Shown here one piece after another: positions 34,642-44,197 of a DNA stretch of 64,000 bases; the stretch's first letter is position 1, and each line of letters opens with the position of its first letter. The stretch is taken from assembly GCA_947166345.1 (NCBI GenBank), contig CAMVDU010000006.1, positions 1 through 64,000 of the forward strand, given 5' to 3'. Made by a program: the position numbers and the translations under genes. Origin of the DNA: an uncultured Prevotellaceae bacterium. GTDB lineage: Bacteria > Bacteroidota > Bacteroidia > Bacteroidales > Bacteroidaceae. Under the pieces are notes generated by a model. It was not told the DNA's origin and searched no databases. It worked only from the letters and a program-made list of their open reading frames with translations.

Positions 34642-35586
34642 ATGAATACTGACGAGCGATACATGCAAAGATGCCTGCAATTGGCACGTTGCGGGCAACA
34701 GAATGCCAAGCCAAATCCGATGGTGGGGGCAGTTATCGTGGCGTCAGGAACCTCTGAAAACGCTCCTGAAAGGATTATCGGTGAGGGCTATCATGTGCGC
34801 TGTGGACAGGGTCATGCTGAAGTAAATGCTTTTGCATCGGTCAGGCCCGAGGATGAGTCCCTATTATCTCAGGCCACGATGTATGTGTCGCTGGAGCCCT
34901 GTTCGCACTATGGAAAGACACCACCCTGTGCCGACCTCATTATCAGCAAGGGCATCAAACGTGTAGTGGTGGGTTGCATAGACGAGTTTGCCGAGGTACA
35001 GGGGCGCGGCATCAAAAAGCTTCGTGAGGCAGGTATTGACGTTACCGTAGGGGTGCTCGAAGAGGAGTGTAAGGCGCTGAACCGCCAGTTCTTCACGTTC
35101 CATCGTCTGCAACGTCCCTACATTATCTTGAAATGGGCTCAGACAGCTAATGGCTTTATTGATGACCATCATCAGCCTATTGCAATCTCATCGCCTTTCA
35201 CCCAGATGCTTTCACACAAATTGCGTGCAGAGTCGGATGCTATTCTTGTGGGACGTGTTACCGATATGCGTGAACACCCCCAGCTCACAGTACGCCATTG
35301 GACTGGCAACAATCCCAGTCGTCTGGTCATCGACCGTCAGCACCCATTGAACCTCGACAGCCTGCATGCCCATGGCATTCACTCGCTGATTGTTGAAGGT
35401 GGAAGACAAACTCTGCAGTCGTTCATCGACGATGATCTGTGGGACGAGCTGCGCATCGAGACCAACCACCAGCTCACCGTCAGCGACGGCACGCGTGCCC
35501 CACAGGTGCCAGCTAACGCGCAGGTTATCTTGTCAGAGACCTTTAACAGCAACACCATTGTCACCTTCACACACGCTGAACTCTAA
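34642..35586 (+). CDS. ribD: Riboflavin biosynthesis deaminase/reductase RibD, compact reductase domain
   Basis: Bifunctional enzyme of riboflavin synthesis. The N-terminal zinc deaminase has GHAEVNAF and EPCSHYGKTPPCADLI; the C-terminal reductase begins near PYIILKWAQTANGFI and has SDAILVGRVTDMREHPQLTVR and SLIVEGGRQTLQSFI. At 314 residues it is shorter than the usual 350-370: the segment between RLVIDRQHPLNLDS and SLIVEGG seems to lack about 40 residues. Activity may be unaffected, but this should be noted. The stop lies in a CTCTAAAC word repeat, as in trkA. Confidence 0.92.
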   Translation: MNTDERYMQRCLQLARCGQQNAKPNPMVGAVIVASGTSENAPERIIGEGYHVRCGQGHAEVNAFASVRPEDESLLSQATMYVSLEPCSHYGKTPPCADLIISKGIKRVVVGCIDEFAEVQGRGIKKLREAGIDVTVGVLEEECKALNRQFFTFHRLQRPYIILKWAQTANGFIDDHHQPIAISSPFTQMLSHKLRAESDAILVGRVTDMREHPQLTVRHWTGNNPSRLVIDRQHPLNLDSLHAHGIHSLIVEGGRQTLQSFIDDDLWDELRIETNHQLTVSDGTRAPQVPANAQVILSETFNSNTIVTFTHAEL

Positions 35587-35619
35587 ACACTCAACTATAA
35601 ACTATAAACTATCAACTTT
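35581..35619. repeat. Word repeat CTATAAACT at the ribD 3' end
   Basis: CTCTAAACACTCAACTATAA and onward; the ribD stop is the TAA of the first word. Confidence 0.8.
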
Positions 35620-35625
35620 ATAATC

Positions 35626-36087
35626 ATGGGATATATTCAGAAAAACCTGATGCAGAACGAACAAGTGGTCTATGAGGCCCGTCTGCACAAGATTGTGTTC
35701 CTGGCACCTTGCTTTATCGCCTTTTGTGCCCTAGGCATCCTCTTTATCAGCAGCTTCAGCTGGACAGTACGACTCATTCTGTTGCTCGCCGTATGGCTGG
35801 GCGCCTTCATCTGGGGCGTCAACATTCATGGTGGTAAACTCTATGTGGTAACCACACGCCGACTCATCTTCAAGCGTGGCATCATTCGTCGTCGTTCGTT
35901 GGAACTAATGCTACGCAAATGTGAGGGTATTCAGATTGAACAGTCTATATTGGGCAGAATACTCAATTATGGTACCGTACTCGTCACCACGGGCGAAGCA
36001 ACCAACCGTTATGATTATGTGCAGTCGCCCCTGAAATTCAGCACCTGCATTAACCAACAGATAGAAAACGCAAAAGAGACCGTCTGA
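35626..36087 (+). CDS. PH-domain (bPH_2) membrane protein
   Basis: A 153-residue protein with two adjacent transmembrane helices (about 26-65: IVFLAPCFIAFCALGILFIS and LILLLAVWLGAFIWG) followed by a bacterial PH-like domain (LYVVTTRRLIFKRGIIRRRS, YGTVLVTTGEATNRYDYV), as in YdbS/YdbT proteins. Function of the family is not established. It follows ribD by 39 bases and is convergent with the DUF5715 gene seven bases downstream. Confidence 0.85.
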   Translation: MGYIQKNLMQNEQVVYEARLHKIVFLAPCFIAFCALGILFISSFSWTVRLILLLAVWLGAFIWGVNIHGGKLYVVTTRRLIFKRGIIRRRSLELMLRKCEGIQIEQSILGRILNYGTVLVTTGEATNRYDYVQSPLKFSTCINQQIENAKETV

Positions 36088-36094
36088 TTACGGC

Positions 36095-36970
36095 TTATCT
36101 AACCGTAATATGGAAACAGGGTTGCTTTACTTCGTATTTGATGTAACAGCGACCCTGTAATCGTAGGTCGTTGAGCACCTCACTCAGAATCTGTTTCAGG
36201 CGCACATCACCCACATCCTCACGTTGGTTGGAGTTGGGTTCAACAGCACGGGAATAGAGATTGTAATTGATATCGAACGTGGTGCCATAAAGGTGGCATG
36301 ATTGTTCGGTGGCGTTTTTATTGGAACGTCGCAACTTGGTTACATCATCCTCAGTACGCAACACACTGGTGACAACTATACGATGAAGAGGCACACCTTT
36401 CACCTGAAGGCTATCCTGGAAATTGCGACCTATATCGTCGAGCAGTAAGGCGGCATGAGGCACGAGATATGGGATACTGGCGTCAAGTTTGGCAATTTTG
36501 TAGCTAGGCGAGCCACCAACATATACCAGCTCGTTCTTTCGCTTCTCAGCATCAGCACGGTTTTTCACAGGTTTCACACCCCATTTCGTAGCGGCAACTA
36601 TCTGAACATGATTACTGTCGGGGAAAGCTTTGGCATAGTTAGACACGCTGCGAATACGACGATATTTCTCGCCATCTTTCACATAACTGACAGTAGGAGC
36701 CACCGTAGTAATGCTCTCATCAGCAACATCTTCGGTAATAGTATTATCTGTTATAACGCTTTCTGTTTGAGCGCTTTCTACTTTAGTACTTTCCATGATA
36801 GTACTGTCAGAGGAAATGGCAGTCGAGTCTGCTATTGAGGCAGTCTGATTATCTGCTCCATGATGATTGTCGGCCACACGCGGAAAGACACAACGTACTA
36901 ATGCGAAAATGATGACCAGTACACCGATAGTCTCTAGGTAGCGATTTCGTATTTTGTTATTCATAATCAA
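36095..36970 (-). CDS. DUF5715/peptidase M15-like protein
   Basis: A 291-residue protein with one N-terminal membrane anchor ([19 protein letters not shown]), a Ser/Thr-rich linker (about 40-100) and a C-terminal domain with [28 protein letters not shown] and a terminal CFHITV. The spacing SxHxxGxxxD...H is that of M15 D-Ala-D-Ala carboxypeptidases/VanY, so it may cut peptidoglycan; zinc ligands would be His and Asp of the first motif and the last His. It overlaps rsgA by four bases and is in the frr-rsgA operon. Confidence 0.8.
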   Translation of the reverse strand: MIMNNKIRNRYLETIGVLVIIFALVRCVFPRVADNHHGADNQTASIADSTAISSDSTIMESTKVESAQTESVITDNTITEDVADESITTVAPTVSYVKDGEKYRRIRSVSNYAKAFPDSNHVQIVAATKWGVKPVKNRADAEKRKNELVYVGGSPSYKIAKLDASIPYLVPHAALLLDDIGRNFQDSLQVKGVPLHRIVVTSVLRTEDDVTKLRRSNKNATEQSCHLYGTTFDINYNLYSRAVEPNSNQREDVGDVRLKQILSEVLNDLRLQGRCYIKYEVKQPCFHITVR

Positions 36971-37920
36971 TAAGCTGCTCTATATTTTCCCTCCTCCTTG
37001 TCGTCAAGCATAGAAAGATAGCTTTGGTAACGGCTCTGGGCGATATAGTGGTCTTCAAGAGCCTTAAGCACGGCACACCCAGGTTCATGGGTATGGGTAC
37101 AGTTGGAGAAACGGCATTCTTTTGAGAAACGGAATATTTCCTTGAAATAGCTCGTCAACTCTTCGCGCTCCATATCGAAGGTACCAAATCCCTTGATTCC
37201 TGGTGTATCTATAATATAGGAGGTCTCTCCCGGCAGGTCAATCATCTCACTAAAGGTGGTGGTGTGCATACCCGTATTATGGGTATCGCTTATCTCAGAA
37301 GTACGCAGATTGACACCAGGCGCCAAACAATTAATGAGTGTTGACTTCCCCACTCCACTATTGCCACTAACCAACGTGATTTTGTTTTCCAGCATAGGCA
37401 GGAGTGACTTTATTCCTTCTCCTGTCTGGGCAGAGACCTGCACACAAGTATAACCGATATTCTCATAGAGATCAACCATCATCTGCTGATATCGACGCTC
37501 GTCGTCATCAAGGAGATCGGTTTTGTTGAATACCAGCACAACAGGTACTCGATAGGCCTCAGCTGACGCAAGGAAACGGTCTATGAAGGTTGTCGATGTC
37601 TGAGGATAGTTGACTGTTACGATAAGAAACGCCTGGTCAACATTGGCAGCCAGGATATGACTCTGCTTCGACAGATTGATGGACTTGCGGATGATATAGT
37701 TGCGGCGGTCATCAATGGCAGTGATGAAGGCTGTAGGCTGTTGGCTGTTAGCTGTAGGTTCCTGACACAGAACAGTAACCCCATCGCCTACGGCGACAGG
37801 GTTGGTTGACCGGATACCCTTCAGTCGGAAATTACCTTTTATCTTACAATCAAGCAGTTGGCCATCGTCTGTACGGACGGTGTACCAACTACCAGTATTC
37901 TTGATAACAAGTCCGTGCAT
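36967..37920 (-). CDS. rsgA: Ribosome small subunit-dependent GTPase RsgA
   Basis: Circularly permuted GTPase for late 30S assembly. N-terminal OB domain about 1-75, then NKTD (G4), [12 protein letters not shown] (G1) and DTPGIKGFG (G3) in permuted order, and a C-terminal zinc knuckle ([14 protein letters not shown]). Odd feature: residues about 52-64 ([13 protein letters not shown]) in the OB domain are encoded by a GGCTGTTGGCTGTTAGC word repeat. Its ATG shares a base with the frr stop, so the two are coupled. Confidence 0.94.
   Translation of the reverse strand: MHGLVIKNTGSWYTVRTDDGQLLDCKIKGNFRLKGIRSTNPVAVGDGVTVLCQEPTANSQQPTAFITAIDDRRNYIIRKSINLSKQSHILAANVDQAFLIVTVNYPQTSTTFIDRFLASAEAYRVPVVLVFNKTDLLDDDERRYQQMMVDLYENIGYTCVQVSAQTGEGIKSLLPMLENKITLVSGNSGVGKSTLINCLAPGVNLRTSEISDTHNTGMHTTTFSEMIDLPGETSYIIDTPGIKGFGTFDMEREELTSYFKEIFRFSKECRFSNCTHTHEPGCAVLKALEDHYIAQSRYQSYLSMLDDKEEGKYRAAY
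37729..37764 (-). repeat. In-frame word repeat inside rsgA
   Basis: Plus-strand GGCTGTAGGCTGTTGGCTGT and onward; the same words as in cls (59133) and glycogen synthase (52884). Confidence 0.8.
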
Positions 37921-38480
37921 CAGACGGTCATGATTTCCTTATTCTTGGCCTCAATCAGCTCGTCAAGCTTCTTGATATACTTGTCGTGAATCTTCTGAAG
38001 TTCCTGTTCGGCATCCTTCTCGTTGTCTTCCGACAAACCGTCCTTGATTGCCTTCTTCAACTTTTCCTTGATATCAGCACGCACATTGCGCACCTCAACC
38101 TTAGCTCTCTCAGCAATCTTGTTACATTGCTTCACCAAGTCACGACGGCGTTCTTCCGTGGGCTGCGGAATAGCCAGACGGATAACCTCACCATTGTTCT
38201 CAGGAGTGATACCCACATCGCTGTCCATGATAGCCTTCTCAATGTTGCGAATCTCCTTGCGGTCCCAAGGTTTGATGGCAATGGTACGCGCATCAGGGCA
38301 ACTCACATTAGCCACCTGATTCAGGGGAACACGTGAGCCGTAAGACTCCACGCGAACACCATCAAGAATAGCCACGTTGGCACGTCCGGCACGAATACGA
38401 TTCAGTTCTTCTTCTAAATAGAGAGCAGCCATTTCCATGCGCTCCTCACTTTGACTTAAAGTTGCTTTAACGTCAATCAT
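37920..38480 (-). CDS. frr: Ribosome recycling factor
   Basis: Splits post-termination 70S ribosomes with EF-G. 186 residues with the family patterns [43 protein letters not shown] and [17 protein letters not shown]. The ATG at 38480 gives the usual length; the longer track ORF passes the -7 element at 38508-38515. First gene of frr-rsgA-DUF5715. Confidence 0.96.
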   Translation of the reverse strand: MIDVKATLSQSEERMEMAALYLEEELNRIRAGRANVAILDGVRVESYGSRVPLNQVANVSCPDARTIAIKPWDRKEIRNIEKAIMDSDVGITPENNGEVIRLAIPQPTEERRRDLVKQCNKIAERAKVEVRNVRADIKEKLKKAIKDGLSEDNEKDAEQELQKIHDKYIKKLDELIEAKNKEIMTV

Positions 38481-38507
38481 AATATGCAGTATTGGTTTTT
38501 CTGTTGA

Positions 38508-38515
38508 CAAATTTA
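38508..38515 (-). promoter_or_regulatory. -7 promoter element of frr
   Basis: TAAATTTG on the minus strand, 28 bases from the frr ATG. Confidence 0.65.
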
Positions 38516-38599
38516 GGTATTTTATTTGAATTGAGCAACAAAATGGACAGATTTTTACAAAAAATCGGCAGTAAAACATGTTTTTTTGAAAAAAATGCC

Positions 38600-38607
38600 T
38601 ATCTTTG
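38600..38607 (+). promoter_or_regulatory. -7 promoter element of the gene at 38637
   Basis: TATCTTTG, 30 bases before the ATG. Confidence 0.7.
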
Positions 38608-38636
38608 CAAGCAAATAACACAAAACATCAATTCAA

Positions 38637-39101
38637 ATGAAATTATTGAGATTTATTTTGCTGACTCTGACGATAGCCATTGGAATGCCAGCAATGGCGG
38701 ATGACTACAAGTTCCTGTCTATTTCGCAGACTGATAACGTAGCCACTGTTGAAGTCGACAATATTGACAAGATCACGTTTGATACCGCCGACATGGTGCT
38801 TCATCTGAGCAATGGCACAGAGCAGCGTTTTCCTCTGGCTAACCTGTCGAAGATATCTTTCACCAACGACCCTTCAAGTATCGTCACCTTGGAGCATTCT
38901 AGTTCCAGTATCTACTACGACGGTGATGTGCTTCGTGTCAACGTAGCTGCTGGTGAGCGGATGAGTATCTATAATATGAAGGGCGAACAGGTTTTCACAT
39001 CGAACCATACCACTACCCTGCAACTGAACAACCTACCGAAGGGTATCTATATTGTCAAGGCAGGTCAAAACGAGACCAAGAAAATTCTGAATAAAAGATA
39101 G
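38637..39101 (+). CDS. Small secreted protein with T9SS type A sorting domain
   Basis: A 154-residue exported protein: signal peptide 1-21 (FILLTLTIAIGMPAMA), a small beta region (VATVEVDNIDKITFDTADMVLHLSNG), and a C-terminal sorting domain (MSIYNMKGEQVFTSN...NNLPKGIYIVKAGQNETKKI) typical of type IX secretion cargo. Such small proteins in Prevotella often consist of little beyond the sorting domain; no catalytic motif is visible. It is six bases upstream of the KDG kinase gene, so both share a promoter, an odd pairing of secreted and cytosolic products. Confidence 0.83.
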   Translation: MKLLRFILLTLTIAIGMPAMADDYKFLSISQTDNVATVEVDNIDKITFDTADMVLHLSNGTEQRFPLANLSKISFTNDPSSIVTLEHSSSSIYYDGDVLRVNVAAGERMSIYNMKGEQVFTSNHTTTLQLNNLPKGIYIVKAGQNETKKILNKR

Positions 39102-39106
39102 GAAAC

Positions 39107-40120
39107 ATGACACCCAAGATCGTCACTTTCGGCGAACTACTCCTGCGCTTCTCCAAAAACGACCACCTCAGGCTGTCGCAAGGTGATTATTTTACCTGTA
39201 AATTTGGTGGCAGCGAGGCCAACGTAGCAGTATCGCTGGCCACTTTGGGCGACGAGGTATCTTATGTCACCCGTCTTCCTGACAATGCTGTGGGCCATGC
39301 TGCTGCTATGAGCCTGATGCAGTTGGGTGTGGACACGCAGCATGTACTCTATGGTGGCGGCCGCATCGGTACCTATTACTTTGAACCTGCAGCAGGCATG
39401 CGCTCTGCAAAGGTAATCTACGACCGTTCTGGGTCAGCTTACTATGAGCTGAAACCAGGCATGATTCCCTGGTGTACCATTCTGCGTAATGCCCAAGTGC
39501 TTCATGTATCGGGTATCACGGCAGCCATTTCACAAGATGCTGCTGATGCCACCTTTGAGGCTCTCGACATTGCCGACGAGTTAGGATTATTTGTTTCTTT
39601 CGATATCAACTACCGCAAGAACCTGTGGCGCTATGGTGCAGACCCGCGTCAGACGCTGAAGCGTATGCTGAGTCGTTGCGACTTTATGTTTGGCGATGCC
39701 ATAGAGTTTGAGTGGATGTGCGAACGTCAGCAACCGCCATACACAGCCATCGACAGCTCTTTCGAGATGCAGATGGACGAATACAACGAGTGGTTTCAGC
39801 AGTTGCACGAGGAGTTCCCACGTTGTAAGAAATGGCTCATGGGCATGCGCAACATGGTGGCCTCGAACCACCACCTGCTGACGGCTCTACTCTACACCGA
39901 CGGTACACTATTGAAGGCGCCCATCATGGATATTCCCGACGTTATTGACCCTGTAGGCGTTGGCGACGCGTTCATGGCGGGTTTGCTGCATGCCATCTAT
40001 GCCTTCCCTGGCGATGACCAAAAGGCTTTGAATTATGCCCTGGCTGCAGCAACAGTGAAGAACACCATCAATGGTGATTTCAATCTGGCAACAGATGAAG
40101 AAATAATGGCGCTGGTTTAA
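39107..40120 (+). CDS. kdgK: 2-keto-3-deoxygluconate kinase, PfkB family
   Basis: Phosphorylates 2-keto-3-deoxygluconate in pectin/uronate breakdown. PfkB signatures: TFGELLLRFS at the N terminus, GGSEANVAVSLATLG near 33-47, and the catalytic DPVGVGDAFMAGLLH near 284-298 (Asp in GDAF). Segments such as FDINYRKNLW are typical of KDG kinases. 337 residues. Sugar specificity is by resemblance; another ribokinase-type sugar is possible. No KDPG aldolase is next to it. Terminator overlaps the stop. Confidence 0.85.
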   Translation: MTPKIVTFGELLLRFSKNDHLRLSQGDYFTCKFGGSEANVAVSLATLGDEVSYVTRLPDNAVGHAAAMSLMQLGVDTQHVLYGGGRIGTYYFEPAAGMRSAKVIYDRSGSAYYELKPGMIPWCTILRNAQVLHVSGITAAISQDAADATFEALDIADELGLFVSFDINYRKNLWRYGADPRQTLKRMLSRCDFMFGDAIEFEWMCERQQPPYTAIDSSFEMQMDEYNEWFQQLHEEFPRCKKWLMGMRNMVASNHHLLTALLYTDGTLLKAPIMDIPDVIDPVGVGDAFMAGLLHAIYAFPGDDQKALNYALAAATVKNTINGDFNLATDEEIMALV

Positions 40121-40140
40121 CATTCCGGCGCCATTTTTTT
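40106..40140 (+). terminator. Terminator overlapping the kdgK stop codon
   Basis: ATGGCGC (inside the last codons) pairs with GCGCCAT, followed by T7. Confidence 0.8.
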
Positions 40141-40161
40141 GAGAGGACAATCCTCACCTCA

Positions 40162-41049
40162 TCAGAAATCAATGGTATCAACTACCTCCCAATCTGTTTC
40201 CGCTGTAAATACAAAGGTATTCATAGGATCGAAGAATCGTCCTTTAAACTGCGTCAGTTTGGTGTGAACAACGGGCACGTCTTTATAGCTGCGTTCCATA
40301 ATAATTTTATTTTCTTTATCCATCGCTTTCACAACCATATTCAGAGAGCAGGAATCACTCTGAAGGAAAGTATAAATGTAAGCGGCGAATGGTTCCTTGG
40401 CAGCCACCTTTTTAGAAACGCCAACCGATACTTCCTGTTGGGAATTCACGTTGCCACCATATCCTGTCACGGCATTCAGTACACCAGAACCACCGGTATA
40501 GAACACGTTCACATAACAAAGATTCTCTGGAACCGTTTCCTCAAAAACCATTTTCACAGCTGTTGTAGCCCGTTCCAACTGGATATAGTGAGTCTCAGGG
40601 TCATCAGTCACGACAAGTTCACCATAATAGTAAAAGGTGTCGGAATAATGATCTTCGTTGGTAAACTGAAGTTTCTTGGGGTCAGACAACGAGGGATTGC
40701 CCGTACTGCTATGAGCAAGTACCAACAACTGATATGTGCCAGGCTCAAGCATCATCGACACCTGTCCGAAGTCAGTATCAGTATTCTTCTGAGTGATGGC
40801 TTTCACCTTCTTCTCGCCTTGATAGAGTACGAAGTTAAACGTTTTACAATACTCTGTGATATTGACGACAGCTCGTGTCTGCGCTTCAAGTGGCGTAACC
40901 GTATTGGATTTCACGTTCAACACAACGTTGGCCCCAACAACAATAGTCCCAGGAGTATCCTCCTCTTCTTCTATTACTGCCTTCTCGCATGCGCAGCACA
41001 ACATGGTGGCAACAAGAAGGAGCGCATATCTACATGGTTTTAGAATCAT
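40162..41049 (-). CDS. FimB/Mfa2-like fimbrial anchor lipoprotein
   Basis: A 295-residue lipoprotein (signal MILKPCRYALLLVATMLCCAC with lipobox). The body resembles the FimB/Mfa2 family, the outer-membrane anchor subunits of type V (Bacteroidia) pili: an early TEYCKTFNFVLYQGEKKVKAI strand region, EPGTYQLLVLAHSSTG and IQLERATTAVKMVFEETVP. No pilin major subunit or other tip gene is adjacent, so it is an orphan. It lies 40 bases after tyrA on the same strand and might be read through from the aromatic operon. Confidence 0.78.
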   Translation of the reverse strand: MILKPCRYALLLVATMLCCACEKAVIEEEEDTPGTIVVGANVVLNVKSNTVTPLEAQTRAVVNITEYCKTFNFVLYQGEKKVKAITQKNTDTDFGQVSMMLEPGTYQLLVLAHSSTGNPSLSDPKKLQFTNEDHYSDTFYYYGELVVTDDPETHYIQLERATTAVKMVFEETVPENLCYVNVFYTGGSGVLNAVTGYGGNVNSQQEVSVGVSKKVAAKEPFAAYIYTFLQSDSCSLNMVVKAMDKENKIIMERSYKDVPVVHTKLTQFKGRFFDPMNTFVFTAETDWEVVDTIDF

Positions 41050-41089
41050 ATTATTCTGCTTTAGGTTTTAGTTACTGGTAAAAAGAAAA

Positions 41090-41884
41090 TTAATGTTTGA
41101 TCTCGATGTCGCGTTTCACGTTATTCCTGATCTTTGCCAGATAGCGTTTCATACCCTCGGCATCTTTCTGGTCGATAATCTCAAGCAGTTCCTTCAGTTC
41201 CGTACGGATCTGAGCCACTTGATCGTGGGTATATGGGTTGAAAAGTATTTCCTGCAACAGGTAGTCATCCTCGTTAAGAACGCCCTTGGCTATACGCATG
41301 TGGCGTTTGAAGGTAGTGCCTGGCGCATCTTGATGCTTCATCACAGCAGCAAAGACGAAAGTGCTGACGAAGGGGATAGACAGCGAATAGGCCACCGTCT
41401 TGTCATGCTCTTCAAACGAATATTCATAGATATTCAGGCCTAGGCGCTGATAAAGGTCCTTGAAAAAGATGCGCCCCATGTAGTCGCCCTCGCTGATGAT
41501 AATAGCGTTCTCCTCGGAAAGCTGTTGCAGGTTGGCAAAGGTAGGACCAAACATCGGGTGAGTTGACACATAGCGCATACCCGTCTGCTCATAGAAGTCC
41601 TTCAGGTCAGTCTTCACGCTGGCTATATCGCTGATGATGCACTCCTTGGGTAGGAAAGGAATCACCTCTTTGAACACGGGAATGGTGTATTTCAACGTCA
41701 CGGCATTAATCAACAGCTCAGGCTCAAATGCCTTGATTTCCTCATAAGTAGTGAACCGTTGACAGTTATAGGTAAAGCGCATGCGCTTAGGGTCTTTTTC
41801 GAAGACTGCCACCTCATGGTCAAAACTCAGCAGGTCGATGAAGAAACTACCCATCTTACCTGCTCCCATTACTAATATCTTCAT
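41090..41884 (-). CDS. tyrA: Prephenate dehydrogenase
   Basis: Oxidative decarboxylation of prephenate to 4-hydroxyphenylpyruvate for tyrosine. NAD-binding fold at the N terminus (MKILVMGAGKMGSFFIDLL), then SDIASVKTDL, STHPMFGPT and EEHDKTVAYSLSIPFV. 264 residues; no fused chorismate mutase or ACT domain. I choose the ATG at 41884; the track start at 41902 falls in a word-repeat tract. Last enzyme gene of the attenuator-controlled operon. Confidence 0.93.
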   Translation of the reverse strand: MKILVMGAGKMGSFFIDLLSFDHEVAVFEKDPKRMRFTYNCQRFTTYEEIKAFEPELLINAVTLKYTIPVFKEVIPFLPKECIISDIASVKTDLKDFYEQTGMRYVSTHPMFGPTFANLQQLSEENAIIISEGDYMGRIFFKDLYQRLGLNIYEYSFEEHDKTVAYSLSIPFVSTFVFAAVMKHQDAPGTTFKRHMRIAKGVLNEDDYLLQEILFNPYTHDQVAQIRTELKELLEIIDQKDAEGMKRYLAKIRNNVKRDIEIKH

Positions 41885-41938
41885 GCTATTTGCTATAGGC
41901 AATTGGCTAAAAGCTAAACGCTAATAGCCAAAAGCCAT
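41885..41938. repeat. Word repeat at the aroF/tyrA junction
   Basis: GGCTAAAAGCTAAACGCTAA and TAGCCAAAAGCC fill the whole 54-base spacer. Confidence 0.8.
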
Positions 41939-43003
41939 TTATTTGTTAATAATTTCCATCTGTTGACGCACACTCTCCTCGTGGATACCTTCGAAGACCT
42001 TAGCCACGAACTCGGCTCCCATACCCAGGAGTGAGCCTTGGGCACCACGCTTCGACAGGATCTCGTTATAACGTGAGGTTTGCAGCACGGTCATATTATG
42101 ATCCTTTTTGTACATACCGATTTCACGACACACACGCATGCGCTTGGCCAGGATATCCATAATCTGGTTGTCCAACTCGTCAATCTGCTTACGTAGCTGA
42201 ACAATGCCCTCTGTAGTGGTATGCTCATCACGAATCACCAGCAACGACAGGATATAGTCAAGCACGTCGGGTGTTACCTGTTGGGAGGCATCACTCCACG
42301 CTTTGTCAGGATCGCAATGGCTCTCCACAATCAGACCATCGAAGCCAAGGTCCATCGCCTGCTGACACAACGGAGCGATAAGCTCACGCCGGCCACCGAT
42401 ATGACTGGGGTCACTAATAATTGGAAGTTCCGGTATGCGACGATGTAACTCTATGGGTATCTGCCACATAGGCATATTTCGATAAATCTTTTTCTCATAC
42501 GATGAGAATCCACGATGGATGGCTCCCAAACGTTTCACGCCGGCCTGGTTGATACGTTCCAAAGCACCAATCCACAGCTCGAGATCGGGGTTCACGGGAT
42601 TCTTTACAAATACGGGAACATCGACACCTTTCAGAGAGTCGGCCAATGCCTGCATGGCAAAGGGGTTGGCCGAGGTACGGGCACCAATCCACAGGATGTC
42701 GATGCCATATTTCAATGCCAGCTCCACATGTTCGGGTGTAGCCACCTCGGTAGCCACGAGCATCTTTGTTTCTTCCTTTACCTGTTTCAGCCATTGCAGG
42801 GCAGGTTCACCATGCCCCTCGAAACCTCCCGGCTTGGTACGAGGCTTCCACACGCCTGCACGAAAGTTGTGGCAGCCTTTCATGGCAAGTTGCTTGGCTG
42901 TTGTCATCACTTGTTCCTCAGTCTCGGCAGAGCAAGGGCCTGCAATCACGAAGGGACGTTCGTTGTCACTTGGCAAATTCAATGGTGCTAATTCTAATTC
43001 CAT
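41939..43003 (-). CDS. Bifunctional DAHP synthase / chorismate mutase
   Basis: A 354-residue fusion. The N-terminal domain, about 1-250, is a type I-beta DAHP synthase (FVIAGPCSAETEEQV, GVWKPRTKPGGFEG, WIGARTSANPFAMQ, HRGFSSYEK, DPSHIGGRRELI); the C-terminal 90 residues are an AroQ chorismate mutase (LRKQIDELDNQIMDILAKRMRVCREIGMYKK). It therefore provides the first step of the shikimate pathway and the branch step to prephenate in one polypeptide. 15 bases after the aminotransferase gene in the aromatic operon; the CM domain may confer feedback on DAHPS. Confidence 0.94.
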   Translation of the reverse strand: MELELAPLNLPSDNERPFVIAGPCSAETEEQVMTTAKQLAMKGCHNFRAGVWKPRTKPGGFEGHGEPALQWLKQVKEETKMLVATEVATPEHVELALKYGIDILWIGARTSANPFAMQALADSLKGVDVPVFVKNPVNPDLELWIGALERINQAGVKRLGAIHRGFSSYEKKIYRNMPMWQIPIELHRRIPELPIISDPSHIGGRRELIAPLCQQAMDLGFDGLIVESHCDPDKAWSDASQQVTPDVLDYILSLLVIRDEHTTTEGIVQLRKQIDELDNQIMDILAKRMRVCREIGMYKKDHNMTVLQTSRYNEILSKRGAQGSLLGMGAEFVAKVFEGIHEESVRQQMEIINK

Positions 43004-43018
43004 AGGTATATTTACGTT

Positions 43019-44197
43019 TTACTTGTTTACGATTTCTTTGATGCGCTCCAGAGCGACTTGTATCTTTTCCTCTTTGGCACAAAGCGAGATACGGATATAG
43101 CGTTCACCGTTCGAGCCGAAGATGAAGCCTGGGGTGATGAAAACACGGGCCTCATGCAGAACACGCTCCGTGAGATCTTCTACGTTCTGAATACTCTCGG
43201 GAATCTTGCCCCAGAGGAACATGCCCACCTGATTCTTGTCGTAGGTACATCCAAGCACATCCATGATCTTCTCGGCCCACTGGCGGCGACGGGCATAGGT
43301 TTCGATATTGTATTCGAGATGCCAGGCCTCGTCGTTCTTATAGGCTTCGGCAGCAGCCAGCTGGATGCCACGGAAAATGCCACTCTCTATGTTCGACTGT
43401 ACCTTCAATATCCACTGGATGAACTGCGCATTAGAGGCACAAAGACCCACGCGCCAGCCAGGCATGTTGTGACTCTTCGACATAGAGTTGAACTCTATGC
43501 AACAGTCCTTGGCGCCAGGAACCTGCAGGATACTGAGATGTTCCTCGCTCAGAATGAAGCTGTAGGGATTGTCATTCACCACAACGATGTCGTAATCTTT
43601 AGCGAACTTCACCAAGCGCTCATAGGTCTCCTTGCTGGCACGACCCCCTGTGGGCATATTGGGATAGTTGGTCCACATCAGCTTCACCTTGCTCAAGTCC
43701 ATCTTCTCCAACTGATCAAAATCGGGCTGCCAGCCATTGTCTTCGCGCAGGTCATAGTTCACGATCTTAGCACCCAGAATCTTGCTCAGCGACGTATAGG
43801 TGGGATAGCCAGGATTAGGCACCAGCACCTCATCGCCAGGATTCACGAAGGCAAGCGTTACGTGTAGGATGCCTTCCTTCGAACCAATCAGAGGTAATAC
43901 TTCCGTCTTAGCATCAAGGTCCACGTTATACCAGCGCTTGTAGAAGCCACTCATGGCCTCTCTCAGCTCAGGTGTTCCCTGTGTGGGCTGATAGCCGTGG
44001 GCGTTGGGTTGCTGGGCAACCTCACAAAGCTTATCGATGGTCTGCTTTGACGGGGGCATATCGGGACTGCCAATGGCCAAGGAGATAATGTCCTTACCCT
44101 CAGCATTCATCTGTGCCACCTCTTTCAGCTTACGGCTGAAGTAGTACTCCTGTACCAAACTTAATCTATCTGCTGGCTGTATCATAATAATTATCAA
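43019..44197 (-). CDS. PLP-dependent aromatic-type aminotransferase
   Basis: Class I/II aminotransferase of 392 residues. The PLP lysine is in EFNSMSKSHNMPGWRVG; GSKEGILHVTLAF, NPGYPTYTS and NYPNMPTGGRAS are standard fold-type I landmarks. Its position between pheA and DAHPS/CM in an operon under Tyr/Phe attenuation implies that it transaminates phenylpyruvate and hydroxyphenylpyruvate. By sequence alone it could also be an LL-DAP or aspartate aminotransferase-like enzyme. Start overlaps the pheA stop by four bases; the second Met (fifth codon) is also possible. Confidence 0.88.
   Translation of the reverse strand: MIIIMIQPADRLSLVQEYYFSRKLKEVAQMNAEGKDIISLAIGSPDMPPSKQTIDKLCEVAQQPNAHGYQPTQGTPELREAMSGFYKRWYNVDLDAKTEVLPLIGSKEGILHVTLAFVNPGDEVLVPNPGYPTYTSLSKILGAKIVNYDLREDNGWQPDFDQLEKMDLSKVKLMWTNYPNMPTGGRASKETYERLVKFAKDYDIVVVNDNPYSFILSEEHLSILQVPGAKDCCIEFNSMSKSHNMPGWRVGLCASNAQFIQWILKVQSNIESGIFRGIQLAAAEAYKNDEAWHLEYNIETYARRRQWAEKIMDVLGCTYDKNQVGMFLWGKIPESIQNVEDLTERVLHEARVFITPGFIFGSNGERYIRISLCAKEEKIQVALERIKEIVNK

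Noticed and set aside
41885-41902. Track start of tyrA at 41902
   Set aside because: The extra six codons lie in the word-repeat spacer, and the NAD-binding motif starts right after the ATG at 41884.
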